64,000 nt of DNA from Himantopus leucocephalus (taxonomy: Eukaryota; Chordata; Aves; Charadriiformes; Recurvirostridae): contig RSEF01000001.1 of assembly GCA_003993805.1 (NCBI GenBank), forward strand, positions 67,616,366 through 67,680,365. The letters are read 5' to 3'. Every line of letters starts with the position of its first letter. The first letter of the stretch is position 1. Shown here piece by piece: positions 1 to 12,800 of this stretch. The position numbers were made by a program, and so were the translations under genes. The notes beneath the pieces were generated by a model, which was given only the letters and a program-made list of their open reading frames with translations, was not told where the DNA came from and did not search any database.

Positions 1-243
1 GCTCCCTCCCGGGACACCCCCCCCCGCCCCCCCGCCTCCGAGCCCCAGACCCCTCCCCGTGGGACCACCGGAGGGCAGCAGAGTCCAAGTCACGGCTTCA
101 GACTCCCCCCCCCTCCCAAACCCTCAGGCAGCAGTACCTGGAAAGGGGCTCCTTGGTCCCCACGATCCCCAGGGGAAAGCCCGCGTGGGTTACCCCACTG
201 TCACCCAGCGGAGGTGCGCCGGGGGTTGGCGGGGGGAAGTGTG
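1..243. other. GC-rich, CpG-bearing block at window edge
   Basis: This block is roughly two thirds G+C and holds about 14 CpG dinucleotides, then drops abruptly into A/T-rich DNA after about 245. It begins with runs of C broken by single G. It may be the edge of a CpG island whose main body lies outside the window. An open frame runs through it, but GC-rich DNA has few stop codons and the peptide resembles nothing I know. A possible minus-strand donor at 136-137 has a weak context. I infer a regulatory or promoter-edge segment, not a coding exon. Confidence 0.5.
65..79 (+). promoter_or_regulatory. CTCF-like binding motif
   Basis: CCACCGGAGGGCAGC matches the 15-base CTCF core pattern CCASYAGRKGGCRSY at 14 positions; the only mismatch is G for A at position 6. 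It sits in the GC-rich edge block. CTCF sites of this form mark chromatin loop anchors and insulators in vertebrates. This is a motif match only; occupancy is not shown. Confidence 0.4.
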
Positions 244-3200
244 AACATGTTTACGCCACCGAGGTGTGAGGATTTTCCGAAAAATAGTCTGAGAGCATGT
301 GGGTATAAATAAACATACAAAAAATAATATTACAAAACAAATATATAAAAAAGTATAGAATAAATATATAGAAATATATAAAACAAAGATCTAAAAACAC
401 GATTATGGCGCTATTAAAATAATGCGTGGAGTTTTTTTATGACGGAGGAGTTTGGATGCATTCATTTAGTTGCAGAGAGTACACAGGACACCAGGTAGTG
501 AGGAGAGGATACATCTGGATACCTGCACAAACATACGCTGCATAACAAAAACTGAGCACTCGGGGAACTATTCCCTTTGCCCTGACTCCCGCTGAGTGTG
601 TAAGCGTTGTATATGCGCCACAAAGAAAAAGGTCGAAGTGATTTCAAATGCACAGGAGCACCTACTGAAGTTCCATCTAAAAGAACCTGCTTTGTACCTT
701 GTGTGTTGAAGACTAAATGTCATTAGAAAGTTTACTGTTTTCTTGTTGCGATGAAATAAACACACAGAGGTCCTTTCAGATTATAGAAGAGGTGTGGTAA
801 ACTGACTATACTTTGTGTCAAACGCACTGGATAGTCTAATAAGCATAAAAATGTGAAGTTAGTGTAACGGGCAGCAAGATGAGGCTGAGCATACATGTGC
901 AGAAAAACCTCTTCAGGGGCTCACCTATGTGTAACAGGGCTCTGTACAGAAGTAAGAAGGCACTTGTGAAGAAGTCCTCATCTACAAATGTAGATAAGTT
1001 TTGGATAAGTCCAGTATATATATCTGTATATAAAAAAAGAAGCTACAGTTTTGAAAGTTTTGATGGAGAAGTCAAATACTTAGAAGTATGATGTGTCCAC
1101 AATTAAATGTTGTCCCCAAGAAGATTTTTCAGTTCAGCATTTGGAGACAGTAACATGAAGTATTCGCCTAAAGAGAAAAAAACTAGGTTATATAAGGTTT
1201 ATAAATTAGAAACTTTCTTGTTTTTAAGCTTTTGGAGATGAAAATATCTAACTCGCCAACAAAAAAGAAAAAGAGTAAACCCACCTGCTTTAATCTGTTT
1301 TTTTAAAAATTCATTGCAGTTATAAGCAACAGAAACAAAGTCTGATGATGTGAAACTCTAAGTAGGAACAATGTTAACTCTTCAGCCCCACTACCACCAC
1401 TTGTCTTTGCGGATGTATCTTTTCCTGCCCCTTCCCAGATAGTTTTCCAAGACTCTGACCCACCACTGTATCTCTTTCTCTGACTGGAGAATGTATTTTA
1501 ATATCATTTAGCATGAGCAACATTCTAGCAGTGTAAAGACAGACTCTCTTCCACATTCACACCCTCTTTAGCATCCTCTTCTTGTGCATCATCAATGACA
1601 TCAGACCAGCCAGGATCTGAAGGTCCCTGCAGCCCCAATGAGTGGTCATGTGAGTGCACATACAAGACAAATGCTGACTGGCTGTGCGTAGTTATTTGGG
1701 GATAAGGAATAGCACCGTAGGACAGTGCAATTCAAAGGTCAGCTTTTTTGTTTGTTTGGGGTTTTTTTTCCAATTTTGACCTGCAGATGTGAAATTATGT
1801 AAAAACTTGTGGTATCAGTCGGGGAAAAAAATATTTTGGCTGAAGAACACTGCGGCATAACCTCATAAACCTCACCTTGTTCAATAGCATTAACAGGCTA
1901 AGGTGAACCAAATGTTAGCTTCTGGTTTGGCCTCCTGGGGGGAAAGACCTCTGCCTCCTAGGAGAAGACCAAATAGATAATTAAAGATGTGGCCTGAATA
2001 TTTTAATGGCAGAAATTCTCCTCAGCCGCCTTCTGACTGCGGTGCCCAGTTCTGATCATCCCATCCTATGAAGAATATAGAAGGATTTGGGAGGATTTGG
2101 AGAATGAAAATGGTAATGATTAGAAAAATAGGAAGCGATAAATGCCTGTGTGGAATAGATAGAAGTTTAAAAAGAGATAAAATGAATAGAGGTATTATGA
2201 AGTGTGTAAAGAGGCTAAATAGGAAATTCTTACATTTTCTTTTTTTGTAATTCTACAGTAAGAGAGTGTTTGAAAGAATTACCTTCAAAAAAAAAAAAAA
2301 GACAGAAGAAAGTTATTTCTTTATAAATAAGAGGTGAAAGAACTTTTCGTCTTTTCTGCTAGTGCAACTTCTTATTTTCTTGTTGCCTAATTGGAGGTAG
2401 ATATGAGTCTTTGTATCTCTTACAATTTCTGGTTGAGAAAAAACAGGCAGAAAACTCTGTTTAACAGATTTCCTATGCAGCATTTAGCTAGAATCCGCAA
2501 GAAGCAAACTTTTCTTTCTTGTAGAAAATACTTTGATTTTGAATAACTTTGTTTTATTGCAACTCAGAATGTAAGTATTCACAGGTTGAGTTGAAGAAAT
2601 TTTACTGCAGAAAAAAATGAAAGTATTCACCTTTTTCTACCTTGCCTGCTGGGTAAAGCATCTACAGGGCACACAGGACTGCTGAGAGATGTAGTATCGT
2701 GCCTCAAACTCTGCCGAGGAGCGGAAAGGCTTGGAGCAATTCAGGTGCCTAAACACAGGCATTTGTGCCTCTTTAGATGCCTTTGGGCATTTGGGACTAG
2801 TGAGTGCTGTGGCCTTCTGGAGTAGCTAGCACCCAGCAGCCATGTGGGATACCACAAGGCATCTGACACAGTCCTTGGCAACTAAAACACATCCTATGGG
2901 CATAAGGACTCCAAGGAACTAGAAACCTGAATGCATGAAGAGCTGCAGAGTTTATGGGACTACAGAGGCCTGGGCCCACACAGATATCTCCTTTCCAAGT
3001 CCCCATTAGGCAAAATTCTATAGAATCACAATTTTTAAGATGTATATTTCCTTCTTACTCTCACTAGTTTGGCTTCTGTGGATCCACAAGTTGGGAAGCA
3101 CAGGCTGCCTGGAGGTCCTGGGAGCTGCAGAGCATGGGAACGATGTTCTGAGGGAAAATAAAACTGATTCCTCAAAATCAATATCTTCTCTCAGAAAAGG

Positions 3201-4105
3201 CTTTTGGAACCCAGGTTTCCTGTTGGGAAATCAATATAATGGAAAAATCACAACCGGTTGTTCATCTGATGCAGGCTGCAATCAGAGGGTAGAGTAGATA
3301 CTCATCTGTTCCCATCAACCGCCGCTGAGTATTTCAAGAGATGTTATGATGCAAGTTTTCTGTCTGAGATCCAGCCCTCGCTGGCTTGGCACTCTCAGCT
3401 GTGACTAGTTTTTCAAAAGAGCTCAGTTCCCATTGTGACTATTATGACCAGATTTTCAAAAGATTTCAGCACACTGAGTGCTGAGCTCCTTTGAAAAACC
3501 TCCTAATAATTATTTAGGTGAGTAAATAGCATCTGAGTCTGGTTGTAAAAGCTGACTCTCTCTGGAAATTCTTACCACAAAGCAATGTATATTATCAGCC
3601 TTAAATTTTCATGTTCCCCGTATGTGATTTGTCTTTATATGTTCTTGGCATTTGAGCTGTTTGAAATACAATTTCTGCAAAAATAGAATAGGAGAGCGGC
3701 TATAGGTTGCACTTGGGTGTACTATTGTTAATTCAGGATCAGTGCAATGCAGCCTTTTTCTGTTGATGGATCTGTCGTGTTAAAATTTGAATGCTATTAT
3801 TGAGCAAAGTTTCCAGATTTGCTGGTATGTATCAAGAGGAGATATGGTAGAATAGTGAGGGTGAATTCTTCAGTTAGCATTATACCTCAAGGCCAAAGAC
3901 TAGGGGGAAAAGAGACTGTGCTGACGACAGTCTTGCGCCCAAGGACAGCAGCGCTGAGGAGAGCAGCGAAGGTTTTAAGCACTGTGTCCATTACAAAGTT
4001 GGATTTAACTAATTCCTGTCACAGTGCTTAGCAGGCAAAATGCCCAAATTTGTATTCTTGGCAAAACTCCTGAGTGAACACATTATGCTGAATTTAACCC
4101 TTAAT
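244..4105. other. AT-rich non-coding stretch, no gene seen
   Basis: The first 180 bases (about 300-420) are very A/T-rich with repeated ATATA and AAATA words. A 14-base A run lies at 2287-2300. Open frames of 60-85 codons on both strands show no domain, bias or splice-flanked structure and are taken as chance. A short ATTCTATAGAATCACA at about 3016 faintly recalls an avian CR1 tail but is too short to call. Nothing else is recognised. Confidence 0.6.
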
Positions 4106-5345
4106 GTATATGAAAATGTAGGAGCGTAGCAACGACCACACCATGTAAAATCAAAGGCCCATTTAGTCTGGTATCCTGTTCCTGACAGTGCCCAGTACTG
4201 GATGTCTAGCAAAGAGTACGAGAAACAGGCCACATGTAGAATAATGTTGTTAAAGTACTTATCCAGGCTTTCATCTGTAACCAGCTATTTTTACCTAGTT
4301 TATAGTCTTTCTTTTGCCTTCATAGCGTTTTGTGTCAGGGACTTCCACAATGTAGTTGCACGCTGTGTGAAAAAAAATATTGCTTTTATTTCAAACTTTC
4401 TGTCAGATACTGTGATTTTGTGTCCCTATGTGCCCGGGTGTGAGAAATAGCTAATGCTTTCTTTGTGTCTTTGTGAAATTGTATCGTATCCCTCCACCCC
4501 CTGCCCCTGGTATTCTTTTTCCAGGTACAAGAGTTATAGTTTATCCAGTTTCTCCTTATACAGCAGTCTTTCTGGACCTCTGACTTGAGTTCTGCCCTTC
4601 TCTGAGCTAAAACCTTTTCTAGTTCACCTCTGTCGCTTTGGAAATGGGATGAGCCAAGCTGCCTACAGCATTGAAGATGTTTGCACCTTGTAGATTTCTA
4701 TTGCTATATAACAGTATTTTTCCTGTTTTGTTCTCAGTTCTCCTTAAAATTCTTAGCATTGTATATGTTTTTCTGCCTACTGTTGAACAGAGGGCTGATG
4801 TTTCAGAGAGGGAGCCACAAGGCTTGCAGATCTTTTTATGGAGTGCAAATACTGATTTAAAGACCATCCTTGGGTCATGGTTATTTTTTCCACATGTGTG
4901 TGGATTAACACAGGATTTCATTTGCTGCTTGTCCCCCCGACTCGCTGTGAAATCCTTTTGCAGCTCTTCATTCAGTTGGCCTTACAATTGACCTCCCCAA
5001 ATACTTTTGTAACGTGATGTGTTTTGTTGCCTCATTATTAACTCCATTTTCACCTACGCTTTCAGCATAGCCATGCATCTCACTTCCCTGTCAATATTTT
5101 CTCTCTAATGTGAAAAATTGCAATCTATTCTTTTCCTTTATTTCCTACATTTCGGTCAGTTAATAATCCACTGGAGGAACTTTATTCCATATGCACTTGA
5201 TTTCTTTCAGAGGCTTTTGTAAAGTGATATTACACTTTACAGCCTAGGTGGCTGGGTCATATAAATGGGTATAGTTCTGATGGAGTCTGGGATCTACACT
5301 CCTTGGAAAAGCAGACTGTCTGTCTCAAAGAATTCACAAATCTTT
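4106..5345 (-). mobile_element. Ancient diverged CR1-type LINE, 3' part of ORF2 and 3' UTR
   Basis: Read on the minus strand, this follows the amniote CR1 family also common in turtles and crocodilians. The 3' terminus, near 4106, lies beside degenerate copies of the ATAAGAAC-like tail. The UTR landmark ATCCTG with AGTCTGG lies at 4160-4180. The reverse-transcriptase end follows: the minus-strand frame at 4619-4921 contains NKTGKILL, like the family's NKTENILL segment, and 4920-4985 aligns with the stretch encoding the helper motif before it. Similarity continues, fading, to about 5345. The reading frame is broken by stops and indels, so the copy is dead. Its divergence is far greater than that of the other CR1 pieces here, implying insertion before the avian radiation. 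The upstream boundary is uncertain by 100-200 bases. Confidence 0.8.
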
Positions 5346-8300
5346 AATCATCTATTCCTATTCTTGCAAGTCCTGCATAAGAAAATCTATTATCTCAGTT
5401 TCTTGGCCAAGACGCCTCAGATGTGTCATCATCTTGCCATAAAAACTTTGTATTTCATCTATCATTTCTTTATCCAAAAGCAAGATGTTGGCACAGACTT
5501 GCACTCCTACTTACTTTTACCCTTTGAGGCAGAGACATTAAAAGTGTTGGGTCACTTGGCACTCACACAGAACTAAAAAAGTATGGTAGTGATATCATGA
5601 AGTGAAATATTTATTATTTTTCTTAAAGTTGAGCAAGAATGTCTGCACTATATTTTGTGGGGTTTTATGAAAAGCCTGTCCAGTGAGCAGCATGTTGCTT
5701 TATCTTTTGAAAGCAAAGGTTGCACAATAGATAGAATTACAGTATTATTTTGAGCAGTCTTTGAATAATTTGGGGTTTTTTTTGACTGGCTTGTTGCTAT
5801 AACCTCATGCTGCTCCCGGTGTAATGTCTTAGATTGGTTGGAAATCAGATACCTGCACAGAGCTGCAAACATCATCTGCAGAACATGAAATAGAAAATCT
5901 CCAATGCATTTGGAGAGAGGTTGCCCTATATATAACATACAAGGAAGTGTGCTTTGAGACATAATGTTGTGGAAGTTGTATTCTCTTCTTCCTATTATTT
6001 AAACCACTTGAGCTTGTCTCTCAAACTTAATAACACCATGAAAATCCCCTGGTGAAACTACAGTTTATGGTACCAGGTAGGGTGTATTTTATTTTCTATT
6101 TCCTAAATTATTATTTGTCAGCAAGTGCTACAGATTGCTTTTCTGCAATTGCCTTCCATGTGATAGATGCACCGAGATGTTCTGTCTCTCAGACTCTTGG
6201 TCACGTGGAGTCCTTTACAGAAGCATTCAGAAATCTCTCTCATTCTGGTTATTGCTGACTTCAGAAGAGGTTTGGGTTTTGTTGTCTTTACCAAGTTAAT
6301 GCTTAGAATGTGCTTGGGTGTATGGCCGTATCGATTAAAAACTCAACTGAATGCAGCTGAAGACATGGATGCCTGGGATCACAGGGGGGGATCACAAAGC
6401 TTTTTAGTGCCTCTTCACCCCGCTCACTCTGTGCGGTAGAAATGGTGAGAGCCCCAGAAATACTGCATTTTGTCCCGAGGCCTGGGGAGCCCTGATGGAG
6501 AGGTGAACAGATCTCTCTCTGTCCTTCATAAATGCTTGCCAGGCCTTTATTAGTGGATGTGTTGTGTTATTAATTTGTGGTGCTGGTGATATTGTATTGT
6601 GATTTGCCTGCCACCAAAGAGCACAACAGCTCTTCCCCACCTATAGTGCAAAGTAGCACGGGCAGTGTGGCCTGCACCGAATTCAGGATGTACGTGGTTC
6701 ACGGATACTGCGTATATTTCCCAGTGGCGTTACTGGTACCACTTGTCACTTGTCTTCTCTTGAACAGCCTAGCTGTTAGAGCAGTCGTTCAGGGAATGCA
6801 GGATTTGATCTCTCTTTGGCTATTTTTCCATTGTCTCTTTGCTGTAAAACGTGTCACCAGCCCAGGGACAGGGCCTGCTGCCGTGCTGAGAAAGTGTGTT
6901 CCTTAAAGGATACCTTTGTGATTGTTTGGTGGAAAGCACTTCTTTTTCTGAACTCCAAGTAAAATTTATGGGAAACAGATACGTTTAATGAAATATATTT
7001 TTTTTTAGGAATGTGAAGCATAATTAAGATTTTCCATAAAAACATTCATATTGATGGTGTTGGTCCAAAAATATCAATTCAAATATTTTGCTTGTTTCTA
7101 TTGTGAACACTGACAATTATGAATTCTGACATGAATGCATAGACAATAACATAAATTTATCTCTTATTGATATCAATAATTAATTGCCACAAGGCACTAT
7201 ATCAATATGTTAGTATTAAAATGAAGCTCTTCAAAAATCTGATTTTCTGTAAGAGATTAATGAGGCTAAGTCTGATTAATTACAGAAAGTCAAGAGGTAA
7301 CTAACGGCAAAAATGCTAGCTAGTACCTCTATAATAAAGGCAGTAATGTAGGAGGAAAGCATAGTTAGACAATTTCAGAAGAGAAAAACAATGCATGTTT
7401 TTTACATTTGGGGCAATTAGTCCAGATAACAACCTGCTGGGGTGAGCTGGATTCTCCAAGCACAGAATGAAGATTTTAGGTATCTTTTGAAAGCAGATGC
7501 GATGCTGTAGTTTTACCAGTAGTTATGAGTGGGACTTAGTGCTGTGTTGGAGGGTTTAGGGTGGATTGTGAGGACTGGTCCTTAACTTCTGCCCACGTTG
7601 CACTTTAGGGCTTTAGCCCTTTTGCAAATTTGGGCTTAGGTGCATGCTTGAGGTATGACTGGACAAGATGGCCCATTTCACTTAAATCATCTGATTTCGG
7701 ATTGTTATCAGAGATGCTAATGATGCCAAAGCTGAATTTGTCAGGTAGGTTGAATACTGTATTCGTTGCAGCCCCGAAAGTGGTTTCGTGGCAGCAGAGT
7801 AGAGAAATTGCCCCTGAATGTAATTGAAATGTTTTTAGAACAAGAGGAGAAAAACTGTGATTTGTGACTTAAGGACATATTTCCAAAATCCATTCCGGAG
7901 CAGGTAGAAAAAGAGACAGTTAGTTGTAAGAAAAGGAGAGATTTATCCAAAGTTGGTTAAAAAGGGAGAATAGGCTGTTGGCTTTGTGTCCAGTTGGCCT
8001 GGAGATGTTAAAGGTGGGACCACAAAAATAATTAGTGTTGGATCCGTTGCCCTAAAAATCAATGGTAAACCACAGAAGGCCATAGAGTGCTGTGATGAAG
8101 CATGGGATGGATCTGGGAAGAAATCCTATTACAAACTTACATGCTTTTATCCCATGTGGCCCCTCTTGTGGCAAGACTCATTAAACCTGGAAATTCCTCA
8201 GCTGGACCAAAAAACCTGGGACTTGCTACTGTCTAATTTCAGCCCTGGCTAAGTCGTCTTTATTAAATTTTTTTTTCCCACATAGAGATATTACAACATG

Positions 8301-8935
8301 TCAGTAATGTAATTCATACGAAAGTGAAAATTCTCTGATAATTGCAGATTTGGAAGTCAGACTAAGCAGGATGAATGTGTAAAACACAATTTACACCACG
8401 CTGAATGGGAGGTCCAGCGGCACTGTTGCTTCCTCTCGAGTGACAGAGGTATGTGTTTTGGCATTAAGGAGGTCAAATTCATACTCTGGCAACCTGTGTG
8501 GTACGGACCACTGTAAATCCCTCTCTAAACTTTCATTTAAAAGGAAGTACTGAAGTCTGTCCATAAAAGCCAACATTCTGTTTTCCCCAGTGATAAATTA
8601 CCGTAGCATTTGATAAACACAGTATGCTATAAGAGGGTATATCAGCTGCCGTTATCAAAAGTTAATTTTCTAGACTAAATATTCATTTGGATCATTAGAG
8701 CTATTAAATACTGTGTCAGTATTTAAGGAGCTGGCTGTGCCTGAGTGCTAGAAGGAGCCTGAAAAGAATCATATCCTGTCAAGATAAATGATTGAACTGT
8801 TCAATGAACTCTTTGACTGGCATTGGTTCCAGTCATGCCAGCTGAAGCTCAATTCCTCTTTGTCTGTGTGGTCTTGTTTTCACCTTGCCTGTGGGGTGAA
8901 AGCGGTTTGATGTGACCTCCTCGCAGACGGAGGCA
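5346..8935. other. Non-coding stretch, no gene seen
   Basis: Single-copy-looking, mildly AT-rich sequence. Frames of up to about 110 codons occur on both strands (for example 6577-6906 plus), but they overlap one another without splice signals or recognisable domains. A segment at about 6530-6600 holding CTTTATTAG and TTATTAATTTG is mildly element-like. Nothing else is recognised. Confidence 0.6.
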
Positions 8936-9130
8936 TGAGCCTAACCTCTATTTACACCCTGTCATAATAGGGAGCTGGCAAACACCGCCGCTTGCTGCCT
9001 CTCTCCTCATTTTCCCCTGCTTTTTTGTCAAATAGTTAGAAGTTGCGCGTTCTAATAATAATCTAATTAGCATAGCGGGCTTATAACATCTTGTTTATGT
9101 TGTCTACTCTGTTTTGAACAAAAAGGAGCA
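8936..9130. promoter_or_regulatory. Candidate conserved non-coding element
   Basis: Contains the palindrome CTAATTAG (9063-9070), a homeodomain-type site, directly after TAATAATAAT. Nearby are a CACCGCCGC stretch and GTTGCGCG, unusual CpGs for this AT-rich setting. There is no repeat signature and no plausible coding frame. The retained CpGs and clustered TAAT cores suggest selection on a regulatory sequence. This is inference from texture; no alignment was available. Confidence 0.3.
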
Positions 9131-12100
9131 GAGAAAATATGCTCCTTTGGATAGCTTAAATACTGCCTTAGGGACCGCATATGAAGCGGAGCAATAAGGT
9201 ATCTGGCTGATGTATATACAGTTTTCTCATTTCGAAATGAAAATTTGAGTGGTTGAACTAATGCCATAGCGTACCAAGTCTGAGGATTAGGCTTTAATTT
9301 GAAAGTTGATGTACGACACTCGATACCTGGTTTATTTTTTGGCATTCAGCAAACCTTCTCCTAACAAGCTGAGTTTTTTCGATAGCGCCGTATGTTTGCA
9401 CTGACTCTAAATGCGTTTATTTTCTGTAACTGTAAAACTATTGTTCAGCGCTTCTTCTTCAGGGACAGATTTTCTGTGTCACCTACCATCACCCCCTTCC
9501 TCCCTCCCTTTCCCTCTGGTTCATTGACTGTTTCTTGGGCCAGGACTGGAATGGCAAAGCAGCAAAGTCCCCCAAAATCTCTGAACTCAGCGCTCTGACG
9601 GTGGCTGCCCTGGGGCACCCGGGCTCCTACAGAGCTCAACAGAAACATGCATCTCCCCTGGGAAATGGAAAGGAGAAAAGACTTGCCGGGGACTCTTTTG
9701 GAAAATAACTGTGTGAGGATTTTCAGGTGAAGTGGGATGCTGCAGGTCCACTTGTATGTGTTGCTGCATTAATGTGGGACGGAGCCCTGTTATCTGTACA
9801 GTAGCTGCCTCCTGATAGTGATTTATCACTGTAGTGTGTAACAAGTTTGTGACCTACAGCAGTGACTGATAGCTACCCCAGACTTCACAAAAGGGAAGAA
9901 AAGAAGCCTTATTTATAACTACAAAGGAAAGAGGTGATTTCAAAAAGCAAGCGAGAAAGGAAAAAGACCCTGATGAATCTCCTTTGCATTTTGAGGGATC
10001 ATTTCTGTTTATACAAAAAGATAAGTTATAAATAGAACCACAATATGTATACCATTCTTTTATTGCTGCGTTAAAAGGAAACAAGATGCAAATGAGATGG
10101 TACAATGCGGGGAGACAGCTAGAAACCTGCTGCATAATATATGCAAATATAACTTTAGACAAGAAAAAGAGTTCCTTTGTAAAGAATAAAAAGAAGAGAA
10201 AATTTTTAGTAAATATATTTTTAATCTATTCAGCCTGTAATTCAGGTTGGTAAATTCTTTTAAAAGTGAATCCTGACATCAGCGAAGGGAACAGGCACTA
10301 GTGAAGTTCGTTGGATGCCCTCTTGAGCAATTATACACACGTTTATACCAGATGGAAGATCTAGTGACAATCATGTCAAAGGACTGCTGTAACTGTGCAG
10401 CACGTCAAAGAAAGCCCCTAAATTTGGGGCTGTGGAGAAGACACTAAATCAGGTTGCCGCAAAGGGTAAAATTCACTGCCCTCTCAGGGTGCTCCTGGAA
10501 AGGGAGGAGATGGGTGGGCGAAATCTTTGGTAGTACTCAGAGGGAGCCTTAGCAACTCCTTCCCTGGCATGCCTGATCTCTGCCCTCAAGGCCCAGGAGG
10601 TGGTGAGTGATTTAGATGGTCATGCTCTGATCAACTGACATCAGCAGAAGGTCTCTCTTCAAATCTCTTCCTACACCATAACACCTCAGAGGGGAAAACT
10701 TCCCCTTCTCTCCCTTGTCTTCCTTTGTCTTGTTTATATTAATCCTAGAAAGCAAAAATATCCAAATTAGCATATGAATTTTAATCCTGTTTTAGACCTG
10801 CTGCCATGTAGGCTAGTAAGGAGTTGCATGCTCTGTAATACTTCACTTTTTTGGTCCAATTATTGCTTCTGCTACCATGGGTCATTAGTGGCGTGAGCTG
10901 TGGGAAACCAGCACTTCTGCCGCACAAATGTTATACTGTGCTACTCGTCCCGTGTGACTCATAAGTGCTATAAGGGACATCTGAAGTCAGTTGTAGATGG
11001 GTGTACTTGTAACGGAGCTAGTTGGATACCTCCAGAAAATGTTCTTTCTTCTTTCCTGTGAGATGGTATTTAGTTACAACAAAGCCTGTTTTCAGGAACG
11101 AAAAAAATTCTTGAAACTGCCTATTTCAACATTTTCTAGATGAAAACTTTTATTTTTCTGGTTTGGAGCACTTGAGATTATTACCCTCCCCTTCCTTCTC
11201 TCCCCTGGGCTATTGATTTGCAAACCTTTTCAGGATTTTGGATTTTTGTTCCATTGGGAAGGGGAAGATTTTGGATCCTCAGATGGTCAGAGGAGAGGAA
11301 GGCTGCTCAGGCCAGCTCTCATGCACAGTGGCGCAGTGGCAAGGGTTCACGCACATCAGTGAGTTGAAGCCTTGTGGTATGTTACCTCGGCCACCTTCTG
11401 GTCCCCGAGCGGGGCTCCGGCATGTGGCAGTTGCCACAGCAGCTTATGGCAGAGAAGTCACTTGCTAAAGCCCCTTCCCAGAGACACTTTGTATGCACAG
11501 CAAAGCCTTTTTACTTGTGCTTTCCTCGGTGGCTCGGGGTTTGTCCCTATGTTGCGACGAGCTCCATGCTTCCAGGGACTGCTTGGTTTCGGGGTAAGCC
11601 GTGAACTTAGAGCACCGATTGCATTAATTGTTTTCACGCCAGCATATTTCCATTGTGGCTGCCATTATAGTTGTGTAATGTTTCTTCTCTCTCTTCTTTC
11701 ATGGCTTTCTTTGCCTTGACAGGCTCAGTCAGATTCCCTCATTCACATCTGCTAATGTGAGGGCTGAATAGAATAAATCTATGCAACGATGGCTTCAGAA
11801 AAGAGGGGAGAAAAATGGGGGGAGAGGGAGCTGTCTCAAAAAATAATTTCTACTTAATAGGTGGGATTTCAATGGACAATTTCAGTTAGTTTGTCCCAAG
11901 CAAGATGCTTATAGTATGAATGGTAACAGGGCCTGAAATCCAAAAGTCTTATCCCCCCGCCCCCGCTCCTTTTTTTCCCCAACTTAAAAGTCACCCAAGC
12001 GAAGGAATAGACAATGCACAGATTACTTTATTTGGCTTCATCAGGTTTGCCAGGAGAGGAGAGTGCTGCCAAGCTCCTCAAGACAAGCTATGCTGGGTGC

Positions 12101-12599
12101 TTGCCCTTGTGCCAGTGTGAAGACAAAAAAAAATCAGGAGCCTTGAAAAGAAGCTGGTGCAGCACATGGCTCTTTCCCACTCCTCACAAATGATGGCTGT
12201 TGTGCTCGTTAACCTCTTCTGGGGCTCAGTCAGTTCACGCTGTGCAGCAGTGGAGAGCTGAATGAAATAAAAGGCTCGCAGGACCCATAGAAACGCCATA
12301 ACTCCTCCATTCCCAACGCACACGCAAAGGCCGCCTTCCTCGCAGAATACCAAGTGCCTCTCGTCAAACTCTTAATAAGTCAATCCCGGCTCCATGTGGC
12401 GGTGACAGCTCAGATTCCACCACAGGCGCGTGGGGCCAAGCCTGGCTCCCCATTTACCCCACCGGCTTTGGCAAGCCACCTTGGGCTCGTGCTTGGCTTC
12501 GCTCTGACGACACGCTCTAATGAGTCCGGGTCTTCTGCAGACACGGGTTCAGCTTGGTTAGACCAGCTCGGTCTCTCTGCATAGGCTAGTCCTGCTCAG
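9131..12599. other. Non-coding stretch, no gene seen
   Basis: No gene or repeat recognised. On the minus strand, 11387-11401 fits the CTCF core at 12 of 15 positions (CCAGAAGGTGGC part). The segment 10040-10130, with TTATTGCTGCG and ATGCAAAT (an octamer-like POU site), has an element-like look. Overlapping plus-strand frames at 11238-11719 are in mixed-composition DNA and resemble nothing known. Confidence 0.55.
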
Positions 12600-12800
12600 A
12601 TCCTTAGCAGGGGTCTAAAAGGAGACACGTAATGAGCCTTTAGCTTATAAGCTCATTAAATAACTGTAACTCCGTACCACCACTTATAAAAAAAATATTC
12701 TTTTTTATCTGAGTGGCTGCGGTTCTGATAAATGAAAGAGAATCTCCTCTTTATGGTTATAAATGAACAAAGAGGGCTGTACGGGCTGATCCGAGGCCCA
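12600..12800. promoter_or_regulatory. Candidate conserved element with nested palindromes
   Basis: TAATGAGC (12630-12637) and GCTCATTA (12651-12658) form a perfect 8-base inverted repeat. Within and overlapping it lies the perfect 12-base palindrome AGCTTATAAGCT (12642-12653). Further on are TTCTGATAAATGA and TTTATGGTTATAAATG. The arms contain TAAT homeodomain cores facing each other, as for a dimeric site. There is no coding frame. Function is inferred from structure only. Confidence 0.35.

Noticed and set aside
136..138. Minus-strand donor-like CCAG|GTACTG
   Set aside because: Intronic bases after GTA do not fit the consensus and no partner exon or open frame is convincing.
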